Assembly (NCBI RefSeq): GCF_000247815.1
Contig: NC_021677.1
Coordinates: 17,399,687-17,463,686, forward strand
Direction: 5' to 3'
Length of the DNA stretch: 64,000 nucleotides
DNA from: Ficedula albicollis
Taxonomy: Eukaryota; Chordata; Aves; Passeriformes; Muscicapidae
Shown here one piece after another: positions 24,501 through 39,500 of the stretch (position 1 is the first letter of the stretch; the number at the start of each line of letters is the position of its first letter). The position numbers and the translations under genes are program-made. The notes below the pieces were generated by a model, which did no database searches, was not told the origin of the DNA, and worked only from the letters and a program-made list of their open reading frames with translations.

Positions 24501-27500
24501 GAGGGCTCCAACAGCACTACAGAAAATCCTGGGACAGGGACTGGCTTCCAGTGTTCTGAACCTGCAAAGCCACATCCCCATGTACAGACTTCACTGAGCA
24601 CTAATAATTACTTTGCTAGCTTCACATTAGTGGTACCACTGGCCTTACAGCCAAATGCACACAGAAGTGTGTGAAATGAAACATTCAGTCAAGAATCACA
24701 AGTGCTGTAACCTGGAGGCTGAGCAATGAAGAACCGTATCCATCTTGCCAAAGGGAAAGTCTCATCACGTAGACAAACAATTTGTTGACAGATAAGTGTG
24801 CCACAGACAATCTAATCTTAGAAACAGAGCTGAAACCATGCAAATGAGAAGTAACAGATATTCAGCTTTTGCATAAAGCAGCTTTGCAGATGAAAAATGA
24901 CACCCAGCATACATGGAGTAAATGAGAAGTCTGAAACAAGCTTCAATTACTAACCTCATTGTGCTCACCACTCCTTGTACAACATAAACAGGACAACAGA
25001 AATGCACAGATTGATCAGCCAGGGCTGAATTTCTTCCTACTAGGACAACTTATGCAGACACATGGGGAAGAATAATAAAATCATTTAACAAATTAGAAAA
25101 AAATAGTGCCAAACTGAGAAAGCTGTGTGTTCACTGGAGTACTGTTTCACAGTAATTATGCACAAAAACACACACAATTTCTGAAAAAAACCAATATAAT
25201 TGTTAATACTAGAAAAGATGAACCCAAATTTTGATGAAAAAAGGGTTCAATTGCAAAAAGGGCAAAAGGGCAAATTCAAACAAAGTGAACAGATAGGAGA
25301 ATAAGTTTATAGGAGAAAAAGTCTATAGGCAAGATTATTAAAGCAGATTATTAAAGCACTTTACTCACCCATTCCCTTTTTGGGAAGGGCTTTAAAGACT
25401 TACCTCCTTGTATTTGAGGGGAAAAGAAAGGACAGAATCAACAGGATAACTATGGCTCTTCTGGCTATTTTAGATAGATTTATAACCATTTTAAATTGCA
25501 TTAAACATCCGGAATTTAGGACAGGAAACTTTTAATTTTCTTTCACAAATCTAATTAACTAAACGAATGTGCTCCAAGCAATAGCAAATCCCCCATGTGC
25601 ATTTTTGAGAAAAGAGATTCTCATGAAACTGCAAACAGCACTAGGCATCCTCTCCTACACAGGGAAAGTAGGAGCCAAAAGGGACACTTTAAGTCTGCAA
25701 AGGAGACTTGGGGTCATAAAAATTTAACCTCATTTAAAAATACAATAGCTGAGAGCTTCAGGGTATCATTTTTGTCCACAGCAGACAAGCAGTCTGAGCA
25801 GTTTGGTAATGAGGACACAAGATTGGAAAGTGGGATTAGAAACCATCATTCAAACCAATGAAAAAAAAAAAAAAAGAAGACAAACGTAAACAGACAAGAA
25901 GCAGAGTGGCACTCAGAAAAACTAGTTGCAGCAGAGATTATTTTTTTTCTGCAGAAGCATGTCACCCACCCCACTACACACCAGCAAGAAAAAACTCTGG
26001 CAGCAAGAGACAAATTGCTATTTGCTATTACTCTCATAATAATGCCTACAGAGCCACCTCTGTTTTGCCCTGATACATAATTTATAGAGGGGAGAAAAAT
26101 GCCACCCTTGAAATTACTTTGGCCCTGTAGTTTTTAACTGTCAGAGATGATTTCTTTGAGATCTAATTCGTGATTTGCAGGCTTCATTAAGTTTTCGCAA
26201 GTAATTTTAAACTTAAATCACCATTGGCAAATCCATCATTTATTGATAGAAACATTAGGACTCTAATGCAGTGTGACTTGTGATGAAACAAGATAGGAAG
26301 GGATTAGGGTGGAAAGAAGTGCTCCTCTTTGCCACAAAAGACTGTTTCGTCAAGAGAAAATAATCAGAGAGGGGAAAACTGTTTTTTCTCTCTCCTGTTA
26401 CTTTGAATGAGTTTTTAAAGTTGTTAAAATGATCTTCTAAAACTTGGGTAAGGTGATACAGCTCATCTCAAGAAGAAGTGTAAGGAGTAAGCTTTCTGTT
26501 TTCTTTTTGTTTACAGAGATACTGTAAGGATGGGGTGCATTAGAACTCTATCCTATGAAAGACAAGGGAATAAACAAAAGCATGCCAAAGCAATTAAAAC
26601 ACAACAGAGAAGCCCACATATTTAATCCCTCACCAAACCGAATCCCATGATTCTGGCTGAGAACATGTTAGAACAGCAGAAACATGATGACTATTTTGAT
26701 TAATATTTAAGGATTTAGTGTGTAGTTATTCCAAACTTTACCAAGTAGATAGTTTCCAAACAAACAGCATCCAAGCACGCTTTTCAGGGGCCTGTATCTA
26801 TCTGATCCCACCACAGTTCCCCTTGTCCAGCAATTATTGTTTCTGGCCACCCATGTTGAACAGAGGTGATAAATGAAGCATTTCACACACAAGACATCAA
26901 TGCAGCTCCCAAAGAAAACACAACTCCAAACGAGGTGCAAAGCACTGTCGTCATGGAAAGGTGGGTGTTGCACAAGCAGAAGTCCCTGCATCTTCTTAAC
27001 TCAGCACAAAGTGAGGTTTGGACACAAGAGTTAACACTTCTTGCCCACAGAATAAATAAGAAAAAGGAATGAAACAGAGTTAGAACTCCCTAGAGCACGA
27101 CACTATGCAACAACATGAAAAATTAGGAATATTTGGTACAATTCAAAAAGAGAGGCAAACAGGGTTACTCTGTCTGGGAGATGCTCACTGACTTCAGTGA
27201 GGTTGTTTCACTCCTGATCAAGAAATGACTGTCTGGCTGCTAAGCCAGATTTTACCTATTTTAGAATAACTACCCTCATCACTTTGAGCTGCGTATTTCT
27301 GTGACTTTCTCATTTATTTTTCATATATAAATAATGAATAAGAATATATGAGAATAAGAATATTAAATAAGCTGACTGCAATGCATTTTAAATAAACCTA
27401 CTTCTTCTTTTTTTAGCTCTAAATTAAATGCAGAGTAAGCATCTCTCAAATGCTTGTGGCTAAATTTACCACTGAGAACTTAATGGGTGTGCTGATGAAA

Positions 27501-30500
27501 CATTTACCTGCACCTGTTTTGGCCATAAAGAGAAAAAAATTTGCACATTCAATACATTCAGCTTTACCTCCAGCCTCTCCTCTGCCATGACTGCCTGCTT
27601 AATATGTACAAATGAAAGATTAAATGGGGAAAAACTGGAAAGCTTTAAAGTCTGGACTTTTTAAAAAAAAAAAACATTTTCAGACACTGTTTAGGCCACC
27701 ACATATGAGCTGAGATTTATAGAGTTCTGCCATTCACATTTCTATTCTGTTTTAATAAATGCTATTATAAAGTTTTCAGACTGGTAATAAAAAAGCTGTT
27801 AATGTGTTTCCTCCACGCTAATCAATTCAATATGGGGATTGTGATGTTAACACTACTTTACATTACTGCCTTCATAATTTCTCATTCTTCCAATATATAA
27901 AATAAACAAAAGGTTTTTGGATTCCTTATAGATTCATTTTTATCTCAAAGTGAAAGCTGTGTGAGATTTGTGGCTTCAGACTCATAGCTGGTGATAAGCT
28001 TCTCCTTCCTTCTTCTTCTCAAACTAAATATATAAAGAGAGTTTAACAAAATTAATTGCAGCATTCACTGTTCATGAATTTCTATGCTTGTGTAATTCAT
28101 TTCCTTGCAGATAGTGAAGCAAAAGGGGATTTTATTGCTGCCAAGGTTACAGGATTCATGAGTCAAGCCTGCTCAGGACTAATGGGGAATAAGTAAAGAA
28201 TCCCCCTCATCACTCCTTTCACTAGGGGCGAGTTTTTAATCGCTTTAAATTACCTGGGGCCATGGGATTGCATTCCTTAGGACAGAGGGACAGACAGAAC
28301 AAATGCAGCCAGAAAAATAATGAACAGCCATTTCTGCCACAATTTGTGTAATGTCTAGTAAGAAACATTACTCCCAGCTTGGGGACCAATCATATTCATA
28401 TTTATCTCTAGCACAGTGTAAAGCTCCTCACTCAATCCCTTCATCCACAACTCCAATCTTTGACCCAGACACAATGCAGGAAAGGCAAAACAGGCTGTGC
28501 TCCTTGAGAAAAAGGCAGCAGCATAAAACCTTCCCTTTCTCCCCACCTAATCCCAGCCCAGAGCTGCTGTCTGGAGAGGTCAGAACAGGGCACTCATCCC
28601 TCACCAGGATCATTACTGAAGCCTGGGTGGGTGAGGTGAAGCCACAGAGCACTGCAGGGTCAGTCTGGTGCAGATCAACAAACTCACTCTCAGGTGTTGA
28701 GTACACTTATGAGAAATAGCTTTATTTGCAGGAAAATACCTATACAGTCACCCTTTCCAAATCCTAAAGCCCTTCCTGTACCTTCTGAGACAATCCAGGT
28801 CTCAGGAGGGACACTGGTACATCCAGAAAACAATGAGCATTTCCTGGGTTTTCCTGGATTTTTAAGTTAGAGAGCAGAAGGACAATTTCATTTCCTACTT
28901 CATAAAATGCAATCCATCTTTCATTCCCCACTCACTTTTATAAAAATCTGCTGAGATAAAAGCCTTGTTTAATTTATTCTTCCATTTCAGCTTGAGATGG
29001 ATGATCAGTTAAGCTGGCAGTTCCTGATAAAACAAAGGAAGTGATCCAAACCTACACACTTAATAATGTGAAGGCATTTTTACCCTCCATGTACAGCCCT
29101 ATTCCAAAGGGAATATGAGAGGCTCAGCACTGTGGTCACAGGACACAAAAAAGAGAATGTTAAGATTCATTCTCACCCAAGGAATTCTTCCCTTGTGAAG
29201 AAAACTGCTGAAGTGGGCAGTGCCCTGAAGCACGTCCACCACTGTGCTGTTGTTCAGGGTCACTCCACCTCAGAGATGACTTGCAGACATGAGAGGGATT
29301 CTGGGCACACATCCCAGCATTTTCAGGAACTCTCAAAATTCAAGCCTCTCTGAATTATCTCCAAGCAGGTCAACAAGGGAGAGGCACCCAAATCACTCTC
29401 AGCTTAAAAGCACGTTTTTATTACATAGGATGTACTTATGCTTCTGCCAAATATAATTTCCCTTTAGCGTTAATTTTTCTCTTTATCAGACTCCACTACC
29501 ACCACTTCAAACAGCACCTAGAAATTGCATAAAAACAACCTCTGTAACAAGTGTCAAATGCTTGCTTTCTTGACTCCACTTAAATCTGTTCAATCAGAAC
29601 AAAAGTTATCAGCATGCAACCTAAAATTCCCACTGGGAAAGTGTTTCAAGGACTGAAGGTGAAGTGATGGGCAAGTCAGAATTGACACGGGGACCTCTCA
29701 ATGTCCTCTTCTCTTAGAAGGTTAGAGCAACCAGGGCACTGCAAGCTTTCAAAGATCAGAAACTTGATCCTCTTAATTCACACTATTTAAATTGTGGATT
29801 CATGGTGCTAAGCTGAAGAAGGCAAACAGTCTTTGAGGAGAAAGAGAATAATTCTGTGACTGAAGAAACATGCTTCAAGTACTGCATTTCACCAGCTCTG
29901 TTTCTCAGTCCCTAGATGTGCCACTTTTCAAAAGAAAATCTACATAGAACAGGACTACTCAACACTTCTCTGATAAATTAATCTCCCCTAGGAAAGTTTA
30001 TATGGAAAAATACTGAGAAATAGTAATACTGGAATCCTTGAATTTAATGTGCTATTGGGAGAAAAAGAAAAAAAAAAAAAAAGGAGATTAATGAGATGTA
30101 TAAACTCTAAACATAAAAGCTGTGGAATAGATGAGGATTTACCAAGTGACCCTTACAGGCCATACCACTGCCTGGCATCCTGCTGAAGCCAGAAAAAAGC
30201 TACACACACAGTCTGTGATTTAAAATATGTTGTTTATCTGCACTGAAGCTGTTTCATAAAGACACGTGGTAAAGGTTCATATGTCCACCTCTAAAGCTGG
30301 CTATTGGCATCTACCTGACACACAGGACAGAGCAGGGACCACACACAGGAAAATTCACACTAGGACATGCCACAAGTCACATGGGAGTGCCACTCCAGCC
30401 TCACAGGGAAACATAAAGCTGCCCCAGGAACACAGCAAACAGGTTTACTCCAAATGGCCCAGCTACTCCAGCAGAACATTGCTCAAAACGTGCCTGGAAT

Positions 30501-33500
30501 GGGTAAAGGAATGACTTTGGACCAGAAAAGTCTCTCATATCTATTTCTAGATCAAGCAAGGAGTATAGCTGTGCATCTCAGAGCCTGATGCAATCTCCTC
30601 AAAGAGCTACACAGTAATGTTGACAGTTCTGAGGTGTCCAAGGGGAGTGCTAGGAGCTGCCCTGGATCAGGAGCAAGTAACCTGAGAAATCCAGAATTCG
30701 ACTCCTATGGAATTTGCATGGTCCTGCTAATTATGGGAAAGCAAAAATCCACATTCTCCATACAATCCACATTTACCATACATAGCACTGGCTGATGCTT
30801 AAAGATGAATACAAAAAATATAATGGTAACCAATCACAAAATCTAATAAAAGAGCATGTGGAAAAAGGATATATGAAATCCTCAAAAAGTTCAGCTTGAT
30901 GTGGAATGAAGTCTCTCCCTGCTGCCCCCTTAGCAGTTTGATATCAAGCATATTCCAGAAATTCAAAGTATTTTTAAAAAGTAATACCAAGTAATTAGCC
31001 AAAGCCTAATTGGAAAAGCAGTCATTTCAGTAAGTATCACCAAGGAAAAGCTTTAAGTTGCACATTCAATTTTAACTTAAATATTCTTCTTTTGTTTAAA
31101 CATTCAAACTTATGGTATACACCAGTGGGAGCATTTTGTTACTGGAAAGCTTTTGCCATTATATGCCTTCAACAAATTACCATAAAACCAAAAAAATGAA
31201 CTCAAATGGTTGGTAGACATGCAGATTTCAGATACACTCAATTTCCACAATTTTTGTGAAAAGTGGTGACTACTTGCAGTAGATGCCCAAAATTAATATC
31301 CACAATGAGACAAAAAAGGCTGAAATGGGAGTGTTAACAGATAAATATTTCATCTGCTCCAGAATATGTAGTGCCCTGGCAGGCAGCACTTGGGACGTTG
31401 TTTTGCCAGCACAATGATGAACAATAAATGCCAATATCATACATGACAAGAGAGGACTCTGTCCCATGAGAGGCTGGAGAGTTCTTGAACTTTGGAAGAG
31501 AGCAAATACCATTCCTATCTCCAACAAGGGCAATCAGGAAGATCCAGGAGCTATGGGCTTGGAATTCTTGTCTCTGTCCCTGGGAAGGGGATAGAGCAAC
31601 CAATCCTGGAAAACCTTTCCAAATTCATGAAGGACAGGAAGGTGACTGAGAGCAGTCAGGATTGGTTTACAAAGAGGAAATCACACTTAACTAATGTGAC
31701 AGTTTTCCAAAATATGGCAACCAGCTCTGTGGGTGAGGGGGGAGCAGTGGATGTTGTTTCCCTTGCCTTTAAACAGCTTTTGACACCTGTAGCTCTGTAG
31801 AGAAAGACCTTGGGGAATTTGTGGACATAAAGTTGACCATAAGCCAGAAATGCACTCTTGTAGCAAACAAGGCTGCTGTGAGAGTGGTTCAACACTGCAA
31901 CAGGTTGCCCAGAGAGACTGTGGATCCTCCATCTGCTGAAATAGTCAAAACCCAACTGGACACAGCCCTGGGCAGCCTGCTCTCACTGCTCCTGCCTGAA
32001 GAGGGGCTTGGACTACCACATCTCAAGAAGTCCCTCCTAAACTAAACAATTCTGTAATTCCATGCCCTAGCATGGATGCTGCACAGTCACTGAGCAGGGA
32101 TGGAAAAGCCAAGTTGCCATAGCAGAGATTAGGAAATTAACACCCAGAGGAATCTATGTTTTATTAATTACATTTCTTTTGGAAATGTGTGATCTTTCTG
32201 CAGCCAAAATTCAACCAATTTCTTAGCATCCCACACATTCTGCATCACAAGATTATGACATTATGCTTGAGAACAAAACTCCCTGATCATTTCAGCTTCC
32301 AGGCAGTGGATCTCCTACAGCACTGGAATACATCATTCCACACACTCAAGTGGGCATTATTTCTATCACTAATTTGGGAAGCGGGAAAGAAATTTAAAAA
32401 TACTAAAATTAAGGATAATAGCTTCATGAGAGACAACAGGCAGCTCCCACTGACTTCACTAAGGGCAGGATTTTACCATACACAAAGTGGTGACTTGTGC
32501 ATTCATTTTGTGCTGACATGGGATACTGCACCATGCAGATAAACTCCAAAAAGGCTTTAAAAGGATATGGCAAAACTGTGATATCCAGCAGCAGTTCCAG
32601 TGTCCTAGTCTTACTCATCTCATCACCTCTCACTGCAGCTCTCACGTGCAAACTGACACCTCCATGAATAGAGCTGAAAGAGAGAACACTTAGGGCAGGC
32701 AGTGGGAGAAGCAATCCTCTGCTCTCAGTGATAACAGGCATTAGGAAAGAGCTGCCCCTGCCATCTGCACATAAATCAGTGTCAAAGCCAGCACCAAGCA
32801 GGCTTCCAGCAGAACACCCAGCCCTTGGAAGCCACACCTGGCTGCTGAATGGTCACCTGCAGTGGTGGCAGCAGCAAGGGCACTCTGCTGACATTTACTT
32901 AAATATCAGTTCCACATCAAGGTATGAAGTTCTCCCCATTTTCTTCACAGTCCTCAGAAAAATTTTTCTTTTTTTTCCCCTCCCAAGCTGAATGACCTTG
33001 AAAAAACCATTTCTTCTCTTTGTTTGCACAGATCCAGCTGCTTTTGTGCCAACTACAATGCATTTCCTATTCATAGAGAAAAAGCTGGACCTGAAAGAAA
33101 TCTACAGGATATTTCCTTGGGTGTGCTTGTTACACAGACAGTAATGTTGATTCTCTTCATAGCTCTCAAATATCCCTTCAACCATTTTGATTAATTCAAA
33201 TCTTGTTGCAACTCCTTTGGTCTTGAATTTTTAAAAGAAAAACTAGATGTCTTGTGTGATAAATCTGACAAACATCTGGTTCTTAATCAAAATCTTACAT
33301 GCTTTGTGACTTTCTGCTTTCATTATATCTCTGGATAAAGACTTTTAGTAGTTTCTCAAATATCTTCAATGATCTTTTGTATCTTTCCATTTTGCTTCAT
33401 TTACATAATTTACCAATTTAACATGCAATTCAGTTTGCACTTCAATACGCCCTTCAAGGTGACCTCTGAAAAGGTTTCCTAAATGCTGAGGTTAGGACTT

Positions 33501-36500
33501 TGTCATCAGCACTGCTGGAGGAGATGACATGTATTGTTCTGCTTTCCTGTGGCTCAGAGGCAAGGTGCAGATGGCAAAAAACGTCTGGGAGAGCAACATC
33601 ACCCTTGGATTATGGCAGTAAAGCACAAAATGGAGAAAGGAGAAAAATAAAAACATATATTGTTCTATAATAATTCCATAAGCTGTCACAGAAATCAACT
33701 CATTAAGAAATTGTATCGAAGACAATTAGTAGCAGGAGCAGGGGAGTAATTGGGTTTCAACAAGAACAGCATCTCTGAAAATTCTCCTTTCTCAGGGATG
33801 TCTTCCCTGCAGTTCAAAGGCATAGAAGAGGGTAGACAAAATGACTGCAGTACAATAAAGTGAATTAAGATTGTAACATAGTTAAAACAATTTTTTGCAC
33901 AAGCCTCACTCATTGCTAATTCCAGGACACTGCAGCAGAATTGTTTTATATTACCATCATCCAAATTATTAGAGGCATTGTACATGTCAAGTAAGAAATG
34001 TGTGCACTTAGAAAATGTAAAATAAAGCTCTTATTCTGCTCTGTCAAGACATATCCCTTTGCACAAAATCTACTCTATCTTCCAGCTCAGTCACTTCCTA
34101 CTGTCAAGTCAATCAAGGATTTTGTTGCACAGGGAGCCCAGGATCCCAAATGATTAAAGATTATTAGTTCATATTAAACATGATTTCAGCAAGCAGGCAT
34201 CAATGACCACAGATTAATCACTACTGATTATGCTGGTTTTGTAAGTCTGGGGAGTATATTTCAAAAGGTACAATGGCTGGTGTCTAGAAAGTTGCTAAAC
34301 CTCCTTCCTTATGCCTGAACTTCACAGCCAGAATTCAACCCACAAAATTATCAGTGGAAATGACTACACCACCTTGCAGTGCAGCAATATTTCCAATGAG
34401 AAGCCTTGGACATATCAGAGAGTTTGGGTAACACAAAGTCCCTGAGCATGATTTGTGGCCTTGAAGGCAACATGCTCCAGACTTAAGAGAACCCAAAACT
34501 GGGAATGGTTTGGAGCTGCTGATCAATAGATCCCTGTCTCAGTTAGTTCACTGCCTACCACTGCTGAGTTAAACCAAAGGAGGGAGCTGAAGAAACCTCA
34601 GCTGCAAATTATGCCTAATAAAGTGGTCAGCCTAGCTCATCACTCTTCAACTGCAGCTGACAAATCCAAGACAAGGACTGTATGCTATTGGCCTGCTTAC
34701 AGTCTGATAACACAAAAAGTCATCTTCCCCTCTCTTTTTCCAATATGTAAAAAGTGTTAAGCACTTAGTTTACTGTCATTTTCTAATGTTGCCTGATATA
34801 CATTGTGACACATCAAAAATGTTCATAGAATGAATAAAAAATGTGCTGTCTGTTTCAATATACTACCTCAGTCATGCCTCAGCATTTGATGTTGCCTGTA
34901 TTTAAATGCCTAAAGCTGCCTTAATTATTTATTTTATTGCCTTTCTAAACCATTATTTTCTCCTTCTGCTATTCTTCCCTTTGTCAAATAAAATTGTAGA
35001 AAACCAGTGCCAGCAGTTAGAAGAGCTGCAAGCTGGGGTCAGTCACCAGCTAAAGCTGATGTTGATGAGGTGTGTGTAACCCAGTGCTGCTCACTTCAAC
35101 TCTGTCAGTACTTAACACTGGTGTGCACTCAGTTCCAGATCCACCCAGATGCTGAAATGCTTCTTATGTGGCCACATCTGAGTCAAAACTGAGTAAAAAC
35201 CTGTCTTGTGGAACAGTAAGGTCCCACTGCATTCATTCAGACATGAGAGCACTACACATTCCCCAGGATGTGGCCTTTAACATCACTTCTCCCAGTCAGC
35301 AAAAGCAGAGCTGAACTACTGACCTCTTGTAATGCCCTTTAAGGGATGGATGAAACCCACAGATGTGAAAAATATTTGAAAACCACCACTACTGTATGCC
35401 AATCTTCCTTGGGAGAGGCTGGATGAAGACCTGCACCGCTTATATTTCGTCTACAATGAAACCTGAAACTTGAAGGTGTGGGAAACAGATCATTGTAAAA
35501 GTGCTCCTCAACAAAGACATAATCTGACATGCTCCTGGGATCATGAGTTAACCTGTAATTAGAGATTGCAAACTAGCAAGGAGGCCCAACTACATCTCTT
35601 CCTGCTGTAGACTGATCCATTACCAAATATTTATCAGGAAACCCTTAGATGGATTTAGTGATGTCAGGAAATAAAAGATAGATCTGTCTGGCTTTAAGCC
35701 AGGCACAATAGCAGCAACAACTGTGCCCAATTCATCCATACAGATAGGTGAATTATATCCCAGTTAGCCAGGGTGGAGGTTAGAACTGGATTTGTCCTGA
35801 GAGAAAAAGCACTATTGCTGTGCAGTGGGACACTATGGAGAATACTGAAGTTAGTGCAATATGAGCAAAAATCCATACTGCTGAGGATGAGACACCCACC
35901 TACATCTTCATTTCTGAGCTCAGCCAAAGTAGGAAAAGAGGCATAAAGAGCTGGCAGACTGCTGCATTATCTGATCTTTACAAAGGGTATCTGTGTTAGG
36001 CATGGAGCTTAATTTAGGAGAGTTTGATTTTCCTTTCCCTGCACCCATTCCCCTGCTAACATTTTATTCAAGGAATCAATTAGGCCTTGATCAACCATTG
36101 ATCGAGAGTTCCCAGTGGGAAGCCCTAATGCATTTTATCTGCAGCTATTGTTCCTAAATACACCTATTTCTGAGCATGCACTTAATTCTTTTCATCAATA
36201 CTGTGCTATCCTTCAACAAGCCTGTTAATAACATTTTGGACGTGCACTTTCAGTGAAATCCTACTTAGACAAATGAATTAGTGAAACTATTGGGATTTCC
36301 TTTGCTGTGTTTGTTTTTTTTCAGTTGCACAGGCAAATAGATTCCCTGCCCCTCATCTCCTCCTGCCTAAAAAAGGTTAGAGTGATGTGTTGGAGCTCAA
36401 GATACTAAATGGAAAGCTGTTCAGAACAAATGGAAAAGGCTAACCAATAATGCTTTAAAGCAAACATTCATTATTTTTCACTAAATTCCTTATGGAATGA

Positions 36501-39500
36501 AAGATGTGATGCCTTTTTACACACTCCAGAATTCTTCACTGTCATTAGCATTTTCCTAGTAATATTTCTTTTAAAGACCCATAAGGTGCAGATCAACTTT
36601 AACAAGACTTGAGCGTACGATTAAATCAGTCACATGGGTTCAAGAATGCACTTAGGTTATGTGCTGAACAGGGAGAGATTTAAACCTATGCCTGACTGCT
36701 TTGCTGAAAAGAAGCCAAAGTAAATTGGCTATAATTAAATTCTTTTGATGAAATTTCTGCAACTCCCTATTGTGGGACACCAGTACTGAAATGCTAATAA
36801 ACTAGTTAAAATTAAGCTTATTACCAAGTAAAATAAACCACAGAGACATTTCTGTCTTTTCTTATTTTATACCACCATTTATATAACATTATTTTGCTTT
36901 AGAGAAATAAAATACTTGACCAGAGCTAGAACATCCAACTCACAGAGCAGTAATTGCAGTGCATCACCACCCAGGAGGCAATCTACAGATTCCTCCACAT
37001 CTGCCTGCACTGCTACTCCTGTTGATCCTGAGAAACAGCTTTTAGCTACGTCAGCACTCACTGCAAAACCCAAATTCCAGAACACTGCCAGAGAGCAGGT
37101 ATATGCCAGACTGGTGGACTTGCTAATTTTAAACCAAATGGAACTTTAACTGGAGAATGAAGCATTAACACGAGGCGGTCAGAAACCATTGCATACATAT
37201 GCCAGGACTTGCACACCCTCACAGAAATACCAGAGAGAGCTCAAATTGCCCTTGTCCTCTAGAGAGCCTTCTCTGCATGCTGACAAGTGTACACATTATC
37301 CACACAGATTCTGCTCTGAAATTATCCCAGCCCTGCACAGCAGCCGGAACAGCCCTGTTCACTGTGGTAAAAGAAGATAGAGGCACCCAATGATTCTATC
37401 ACCACTCAAGAGTTTCAACAGTAAGAAGGGGATGGTGTAGGCAAAGTCAGATGCTGATGGAGATACATTGCTAGAAAAAGGCCATCTGACTTAATAATGG
37501 TGCAGTGACCACTCTGCCAGTTTTGCAGGATTTTCCACAGCCTGTTGTTTTCCAGTAACTTAAGACCATCTCTAAGCTGCATACAGTTTGGGTGATCTTA
37601 TCTCTTCACTTTAGGCTCCGTTTCTCCACTTTCAGCAGTGTTAACATGCCCTGTGTGTGCATTTTGGACAGCCCTGTGGGCTGTGCTGACTGGGAACATG
37701 AGGTACTTCATTACCCAAGGAGACAGTTCTGCTGCACTGTCAAAGGCAAACGTGGAAAACTTTTAAGCTCTCTTGACAGAAGCTCAACAAGAACAAGTTT
37801 CTGCAGTAGACTTGAACTAAACTTTCTATATGAATAATTCTATCAGTTTTTTGTGAACCCCTCCCTCACATCAGTGAGCAGCTCAGCAAGATCAGATCAT
37901 TTCTGTGAGGAACTGCACAGGAGTGCAGCGGGTAGAAGAGATTCTGTTTTTCCATTTTCTAAAGCCAAATGTGTAAAAGGCTGTGAGGACTGAGCTATAT
38001 TTGAAATCATATCCCACTAAATTCCAACCTGCTGTCTTTGTATGATACAAGGCAAAATATCAATCAGAAATTAAAAGAAATTTTCAATTTCTTTTCAGAA
38101 ACAGAGCAGGAAATGCATCAATCTAGAGAATATATTTTTTTATAAGATAGTAGCAAAACCTATTTGGAGCAGCATGAAAAACAAGAACATTTTCACACAT
38201 TTCATGAGAAACAGAAGTAGCCATTATTTTTCAATCCTCTGTGGGCTATTCTGTGGGCCATTTTCAACACAGCTAAGCAGACATGGAATTTAGTTTGTAA
38301 TTTTCACGGGGACCCAAGCGAGTTAATGGCCTAAGCCTTATTGAAAATTCTCATCTTAACTTGAAGTTGCCAATAGCAGTAACTGCTCCCATAATCAAGT
38401 ATCATAGTCAGTGATTCTTCAGTGCTTTTGTTCTTTCCTGGCTTGTGTTACTTATATTGCATGTTATGTTATGTATGACATTTAAAAATAAGAAAAACAA
38501 AAATCCAACAACTTAAGCCTCCTCTCCTCCCCCACCAAAAACAACACACACACACTCCCCCCAAACCAAAACACAACCCCACATTATGGTGGTTTAGTTA
38601 TGTTCTTTCATTTTTGGGCATTACATGGCTCTGCCTGTAAATCATATAAAATGCAGACATCTACTGAAAAAATCACCTATTATAGCTGAAAAAAAAAGTA
38701 AATATGCACTTTTCTTTTTCCAGGAGAATCATCACAATAAAAATAAATACAGATGCTAAACCAGGAGGATTATACAAGTTAGAACTGGTACAAGACTGTG
38801 CATTTTATTAGCATAATTTACATTCTAGCAGGATCCAATCTGGTGTTGAAAAATACAAGTATCCAACCTCTGACAGGATAGGACTCTGCAGCTTTCTCCT
38901 TATCACAATAAGATTAAGGTTAACCCTCTCAGTACTCTGAGGATCTGTTATAAATACACAGAGAGCCTCATATAGAAATGTCAAACTAAAAAAAATGTCA
39001 AATGCTGCTGTGTATTGATGGAATCAAAATAAAACATACTAAAGATAATATTCTGCCTATAGATAGGCAGCCATGCACATAATCATCTACATGACTCCAG
39101 AAATGCCACTGGAGTTTGGACTGCTTCAAATGGGGGTACAAATGTAGACTGAAAAAATACTGCACCCAGAGTGATAAGAACCTGTCTTAGTTCTCATGAT
39201 CACACCAACTCAACTGAATACCCAATCTCACAGGCTGGTATTTCTGACCTCAAAAAATTAAAAGCCACACGTAGGGAACTTTTATATGAATATGTGCAAA
39301 TGCCAGCAGGAGTTTCCAGGTCCCTCAGGTGCTCACATTCAGCTGAAGACAGCCTATGAGCCATTCCCTCTGCTGCTTTGGGAACAGCCAGGACAAAATA
39401 AAAGGGCTATAGGTTTTTCCTGACAACCATCCTATAGGAGTGCATTCCACCACAGCCCATATCACTTCTGCACAAGTCACAAGATTTATATTTTGCAACA

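Noticed and set aside
25595..25875. Possible processed retrocopy ending in A15
   Set aside because: No recognisable coding content and no target-site duplication seen around the A run.
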